Positions 58,835 through 64,000 of a stretch of DNA of 64,000 nt are shown in pieces. The position numbers and the translations under genes are program-made. Source of the DNA: Terrabacter sp. MAHUQ-38. Lineage in GTDB: Bacteria > Actinomycetota > Actinomycetes > Actinomycetales > Dermatophilaceae. Below the pieces are notes generated by a model. The model ran no database searches. It was not told where the DNA came from and saw only the letters and a program-made list of their open reading frames with translations. The stretch spans positions 1,453,732 to 1,517,731 of the forward strand of contig NZ_JACVCU010000001.1 in the NCBI RefSeq assembly GCF_014518425.1, given 5' to 3'. How positions within the stretch are numbered: the first letter of the stretch is position 1; each line of letters opens with the position of its first letter.

Positions 58835-60979
58835 TCAGGTCGTGCGGGCCAGCTCGGGTTCGACCGCGCGACCGGAGGCGTCGGCCCGCTCGCTCAACGC
58901 CCGGTCGTCGCGCGCGAGTCGGCTGGGCCACCACATCCGGCCGCTGATGTCGAGGTTGAGTGCGGTGACGAGGACCAGGCGGACGACGAGGGTGTCGAGG
59001 AGGACGCCGAGCGCGACGGCGAACCCGATCTCGGCGAACGCGACGACCGGCATCGTCGCGAGGACGGCGAACGTGCCGGCAAGCACGAGCCCCGCGGACG
59101 TGATGACCCCGCCCGTGGCGGCGAGCCCGATGAGGGCGCCGCGTCGCGTACCGACCTGCCTGGCCTCCTCGTGGACCCTGGTCATGAGGAAGATGTTGTA
59201 GTCGATGCCGAGGGCGACGAGGAACACGAAGACGAAGAGCGGGAGCGACGAGTCTGCGCCGGCGAACCCGAGCACGTGACGGAACACCAAGGCCGACAAG
59301 CCGATTGCGGCTGCGAACGACAGCACGACCGTTGCGATGAGGACCAGGGGCGCTGTGACCGAGCGCAGCAGCAGGATGAGGATCAGCAGCACGACGGCGA
59401 GGATCACCGGGATGATCCTGACGTTGTCGTCGGCGCTCGCCCGCAGCGTGTCGGCCCGCGTCGCCGTGTCCCCGCCTGCGATGGCGTTCGCGCCGGGGAC
59501 CGTCGCGATCACCTCACGAATGCGGTCCAGCGTGACCGTCGCCGCGTCCGAGTCCGGCGCGTCGGCGAGGGTCGCCTGGATGAGCGACCGTCCGTTCCGC
59601 GTGACCGCCGGTGTGACTGCATCGACCCCGTCAACCGCCTCCACGGCGTCGGAGACAGCTCCTGCCGCCGCTTCGTCGCTGAGAACCAGCACGGGGGACC
59701 CGGCGCCAGCGGGAAAGTGCTTGGCTGCGATCTCCTCGCCGATCACCGAGGGCGGGGTCGTGTAGTAGGAGTCCTTGTTGGACAGCCCGACGGCGTTGAG
59801 CTGGAGGACACCGAGCGACGCAATGGCGAGCAGCAGCGACGTGACGACCCAGGTGCGGCGTGGGGCGTCGGCGATGCGGGCGCCGGTGCGGGCCCAGATC
59901 CCGTCACGCGTGTGGTCGACGGAGCCGTAGCTCGGGCGGACCGGCCAGAACACCCACCGGCCGAGGACGACGAGCAGCGCCGGGAGGAGCGTGAGCATCA
60001 CGAGCAGGCCGACGGCGACGCCGATGGCCGCGACCGGCCCGAGGCCCTTCGTCGAGCTCATCGTCGCGAAGAGCAGGCACAGCATCCCGGCGATGACGGT
60101 GGCGCCGGACGCGAAGATCGCGGGGCCGGCGCGGTGCAGGGCGAACGCCATCGCCTCGTGCCGGTCCTCGTGCCGCCGCAGCTCCTCGCGGTAGCGCGCG
60201 ACGAGCAGCAGGGCGTAGTCGGTGCCGGCGCCGAACACGATGACCGTCAGGATGCCGGAGCTCTGGGCGTTGACCGTCAACGTGTCACCGTCGGCGAGGT
60301 AGTAGATGACGCCCTGCGCCGTGAAGAGCGCAGTTCCCGCCGACAGCACCGGGATGAGCCACAGGATGGGGCTGCGGTAGGTGATGAGGAGGATCACGAT
60401 GACGACGGCCATGGCGCTGTAGAGCAGCTTGCCGTCGATGCCGGAGAAGGCCTCCGACGAGTCGGCGGCGTAGCCGACCGGCCCGGTGATGTGCATCGAC
60501 AGGCCGGCAGGGGTGTCCTCGGCCGCGTCGCGCATCTGGTTCACGGTGGTGCCGAGCGAGTCCCAGCCGGCCTCGCCGGCGTCCACCGGGACGATGACCT
60601 GCAGGGCCTGCTTGTCCGCAGACGGGATCGGACCGACCGCGTCTCGCTTGACCGGCTCGAGTGCGTTGAAGCGCGCGACCTGTGCGGTGACGGCCTCCAG
60701 GTCCTCCGGGGTGATGCCGCTGGGTCGCTCGTAGATGACGACGGCCGGGAACTCGTTCGTGCTCTGGAAGTCGCTGATCTGGTTGACCACCTGGGTCGAC
60801 TGGGCATCCTCCGGCAGCCAGGACGCGGCCTCGTTGTTGAGGGCGTCGGGAAGCTTGGACGCGGGCCCGAACAGCAGCCCGACGACGACGATCCAGAAGC
60901 CGACGACGAACCATTTCGTCAGCCGTGACGACGGTATCCGGGCGAGGCGCCCGATCTCGCCGGTCTTGTTGTCTTCCAT
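58835..60979 (-). CDS. MMPL family RND transporter
   Basis: A 714-residue membrane transporter of the MMPL/RND family with two similar halves. About twelve helices are present, and the halves share the motif FGAGTDYALLLVARYREELR and ALGIDYNIFLMTRVHEEARQ, whose Asp-Tyr pairs carry protons. Large extracytoplasmic domains follow the first helix of each half. Members export lipids such as trehalose mycolates, or hydrophobic drugs, using proton motive force. Cargo cannot be told from sequence. GGGGGAACC precedes the ATG at 60979. There is no partner gene next to it. Confidence 0.92.
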   Translation of the reverse strand: MEDNKTGEIGRLARIPSSRLTKWFVVGFWIVVVGLLFGPASKLPDALNNEAASWLPEDAQSTQVVNQISDFQSTNEFPAVVIYERPSGITPEDLEAVTAQVARFNALEPVKRDAVGPIPSADKQALQVIVPVDAGEAGWDSLGTTVNQMRDAAEDTPAGLSMHITGPVGYAADSSEAFSGIDGKLLYSAMAVVIVILLITYRSPILWLIPVLSAGTALFTAQGVIYYLADGDTLTVNAQSSGILTVIVFGAGTDYALLLVARYREELRRHEDRHEAMAFALHRAGPAIFASGATVIAGMLCLLFATMSSTKGLGPVAAIGVAVGLLVMLTLLPALLVVLGRWVFWPVRPSYGSVDHTRDGIWARTGARIADAPRRTWVVTSLLLAIASLGVLQLNAVGLSNKDSYYTTPPSVIGEEIAAKHFPAGAGSPVLVLSDEAAAGAVSDAVEAVDGVDAVTPAVTRNGRSLIQATLADAPDSDAATVTLDRIREVIATVPGANAIAGGDTATRADTLRASADDNVRIIPVILAVVLLILILLLRSVTAPLVLIATVVLSFAAAIGLSALVFRHVLGFAGADSSLPLFVFVFLVALGIDYNIFLMTRVHEEARQVGTRRGALIGLAATGGVITSAGLVLAGTFAVLATMPVVAFAEIGFAVALGVLLDTLVVRLVLVTALNLDISGRMWWPSRLARDDRALSERADASGRAVEPELARTT

Positions 60980-61036
60980 GGTGGTTCCCCCTCTGCTGGA
61001 GTGAGGTCGCACGCCAGCGGCCCGCACCAACGCTAG

Positions 61037-62641
<1,605 letters not shown>

Positions 62642-62729
62642 CTGCGGCCGCGCCTCGGCCCACCGGGCCCTGACGGCGCCCTGCTCCGTTTCGCCGGGGC
62701 GCGCGCTGCTCGCGGGGCAGACTGGGCGC

Positions 62730-63269
62730 ATGGATGCCGCCCTCGCCGGCCTGCTGGGCACCGCCATCGGGGCGGTCGCCGGCATCGCCGGCTCGCTCCT
62801 GAGCTCGCGGCACCAAATGCGCCTCGAGCGTGAACGCATCGACGCGGCCCGGCACGACGAGCTGACCCGGGCGGCTCGCCAGTCGCTGCTCGACCTCGTC
62901 CAGCTGGTCGCCACGGGCACGCAGGCCATCGCCTGGGTCACCTGGGCGGTGGAATGCCGCCCGGTGGAGGAGTCCCTGGTCGAGGCACGTCGCTACGAGG
63001 ACTCGATGCGTGAGCTGCTCCCGCGGCTCGTGTCCGCCCAGGTCGCAGTCGCCAGCCTCAGTGCACCGGCCACGTACGAGCGGCTGGACCCCTTGGTGCG
63101 GACCCTCGTTCATCTTGACGCGAGGGTGGGTACGGCCCTCGTCGGTCACGAGCAGGGCGATGCGACGTCGACCGCCGAGCTCTTGGCGCTCCGCGACGAG
63201 ACGACCGCCTTCGAGCAGCACACGGTCGCGGTCGTGCGTGCGATCCTGAGCGGCGTCAGCGGCGATTGA
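62730..63269 (+). CDS. Hypothetical protein with one membrane helix and coiled coil
   Basis: A 179-residue protein. The N-terminus is a glycine-rich membrane helix (residues 5-27, LAGLLGTAIGAVAGIAGSLL) followed by a charged helix (RHQMRLERERIDAARHDELT) that fits a coiled coil, and then mostly helical regions (ARQSLLDLVQLVATGTQAIA). I know of many such actinobacterial proteins, none characterised. The last few codons overlap the stop of the minus-strand fragment at 63256-63258, so the two genes are convergent and overlapping. Confidence 0.75.
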   Translation: MDAALAGLLGTAIGAVAGIAGSLLSSRHQMRLERERIDAARHDELTRAARQSLLDLVQLVATGTQAIAWVTWAVECRPVEESLVEARRYEDSMRELLPRLVSAQVAVASLSAPATYERLDPLVRTLVHLDARVGTALVGHEQGDATSTAELLALRDETTAFEQHTVAVVRAILSGVSGD

Positions 63270-63423
63270 TCGGGGCCGGGGTCTCCACCGAGCCGCCGCC
63301 GGCGTAGGCGGCGCTGAGCCGCGCAAACCGGGTCACCAGCTCGCGCTCCTCGATCGGCGTGCCGCTCGGCTCGTCGTAGACCGAGTCGTGGTCGGGCAGG
63401 TCGTTCCCCTCGTCATCGGGGTC
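63256..63423 (-). pseudogene. C-terminal fragment of a minus-strand gene
   Basis: Reading the minus strand to the stop at 63256-63258, the frame gives about 55 residues with almost all codons ending in G or C, including DDEGNDLPDHDSVYDEPSG, PIEERELVTRFARLSAAYAG and a PINRR end. There is no start codon in frame before the open region meets the fragment on the other strand. So it looks like the 3' end of a real gene cut off near 63420. The protein family is unknown to me. Confidence 0.6.
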
Positions 63424-63428
63424 GCGCC

Positions 63429-63632
63429 GGGGAGGCGCTCGACCGGTTCACCCGCGAGGTCGACGACCTGCGGATGCCAGGGGTTGCCGTGCCCGAGTTC
63501 AGCGGTCCGACAAGAGGACTCGACATCTTCTGGGACAACGTCTTCACCGATCTGCTCGTGCGCGACGAGATCAAGCGCTGCAAGCGCAGCGTGTGGAAGA
63601 GGCCTTGTCATCGAATCGAACAAATGTTCTAA
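63429..63632 (+). pseudogene. C-terminal fragment of a plus-strand gene
   Basis: A plus-strand frame with strong GC3 preference runs from about 63429 to the TAA at 63630-63632. It reads EALDRFTREVDDLRMPGVAV, then GPTRGLDIFWDNVFTDLLVR and ends IEQMF. It resembles the C-terminal end of an uncharacterised actinobacterial protein with a G-L-D-I-F-F/W-D-N-x-F-T-D segment. No start codon or N-terminal part is present, and it begins where the opposite fragment ends. The stop lies inside the LexA box. Confidence 0.6.
63616..63631 (+). promoter_or_regulatory. LexA (SOS) box
   Basis: TCGAAC-AAAT-GTTCTA matches the mycobacterial SOS consensus TCGAAC-N4-GTTCGA with one mismatch. It is 39 bases upstream of the GTG of the DUF222-type gene at 63670, so DNA damage probably induces that gene. 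LexA-controlled 13E12 genes are known in Mycobacterium tuberculosis. Confidence 0.8.
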
Positions 63633-63669
63633 TTGAGAGAGACGGCGACCGGGTGAGAGGAGTGAGTTC

Positions 63670-64000
63670 GTGCCATTCCTCGACGCCCGGCGCTCGCCGT
63701 TCGAGTTCGTGCTCGAAATGCCGTTCAGGCGTGCCGCAGGTGGTTCCTGTGGTCACGCGGTGCCGGTGGCGGCGCGCGCGTCCGAGGGGCCGGAGCGGCT
63801 GGAGCGTTCGGGTCTCGGTGTCTCCGTTGCTGGTTCGGACGACGACGTGGGTCTGCGTGATGCTGCGCTCGACGCGGCCTCGGACAGGGTGCTGGGTCAG
63901 ATCGAGTGGCTCGAGGTGGCCAAGGCGCGGTTGGAGGGTCGGCTGGTCGATGCGTATGCGGCGTTGCACACGATCGAGGAGCAGCAGCTGGCCCGGTTGA
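63670..64000 (+). CDS. DUF222/13E12-type HNH protein, N-terminal part (cut by window end)
   Basis: The first 110 residues of a gene that continues beyond 64000. It opens PFLDARRSPFEFVLEMPF, and after about 60 residues the helical stretch LRDAALDAASDRVLGQIEWL then AKARLEGRLVDAYAALHTIE and EEQQLARL follows, the usual opening of DUF222 (13E12 repeat) proteins that end in an HNH nuclease domain. These genes are multicopy in many actinobacteria. GAGAGGAG precedes the GTG. The LexA box just upstream supports the call. The HNH part is not in the window. Confidence 0.7.
   Translation, partial: MPFLDARRSPFEFVLEMPFRRAAGGSCGHAVPVAARASEGPERLERSGLGVSVAGSDDDVGLRDAALDAASDRVLGQIEWLEVAKARLEGRLVDAYAALHTIEEQQLARL

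Overview
The window comes from a high-GC actinobacterium. GC is roughly 70% by eye, third codon positions are almost all G or C, GTG starts are common, adjacent genes often overlap by 4 bases, several starts look leaderless, and a mycobacterial-type LexA box and a GuaB1-type enzyme are present. Order Micrococcales, perhaps family Intrasporangiaceae, is my best guess, but the sequence alone cannot fix it. It looks like ordinary chromosome. I see no phage, insertion sequence, CRISPR array or origin. The only RNA gene I can support is a tRNA-Phe at 44.2 kb.

Layout. 0.1-4.3 kb: a VOC protein, a PucR-type regulator divergent from a DadA-like FAD oxidoreductase, and a membrane-anchored DM13 protein. 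4.4-15.4 kb (minus strand): a muropeptide salvage locus with secreted NagZ-type glucosaminidase, NamZ exo-muramidase and AmiE-type serine hydrolase, a MurR/RpiR regulator, MurQ etherase, an ABC sugar importer and a BadF/MurK-type sugar kinase. 15.6-17.1 kb: an ATP-dependent DNA ligase. 17.2-22.3 kb: an operon of two SDRs, an APH-type phosphotransferase and two acyl-CoA dehydrogenases, one of ACAD10/11 type, which resembles 4-hydroxyacyl-CoA (levulinate-like) catabolism. 22.4-30.8 kb: an F420-type oxidoreductase, two sensor kinases without response regulators, an EEP nuclease, a nucleotidyltransferase, a small membrane protein and a five-helix sulfatase. 30.8-36.6 kb: a two-way cluster joining a CDP-alcohol phosphatidyltransferase and the sulfatase to a dehydrogenase, a degenerate pterin-synthase homologue, a glycosyltransferase, a flippase-like protein, a RibD-type reductase and GTP cyclohydrolase II.

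36.6-45 kb: an M23 peptidase, a GAF-ANTAR antiterminator, two small proteins, a GntR/racemase/dicarboxylate-symporter module with a shared operator-like motif, a methyltransferase, a RibD-like reductase, tRNA-Phe and a YceI protein. 45.2-57.0 kb: a ten-gene LacI-controlled operon with an ABC sugar importer, two ADP-ribosylglycohydrolase-family enzymes, a ribokinase, a TIM-barrel/FGE-like fusion, a CaiB-type CoA-transferase and a CitE-type lyase. 57.0-64 kb: a hypothetical protein, a metzincin protease, an MMPL transporter, GuaB1, a coiled-coil membrane protein, two facing gene fragments, and a LexA-box-preceded DUF222/13E12-type gene that runs off the end.

The best candidates for undescribed biology are the 30.8-36.6 kb pterin/flavin/envelope cluster and the 45.2-57.0 kb ADP-ribosylglycohydrolase/ribokinase/CoA operon. 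A separate genome-scale signal is the 7-mer GTATGCC, found about 30 times on the two strands and embedded in genes through otherwise rare codons.
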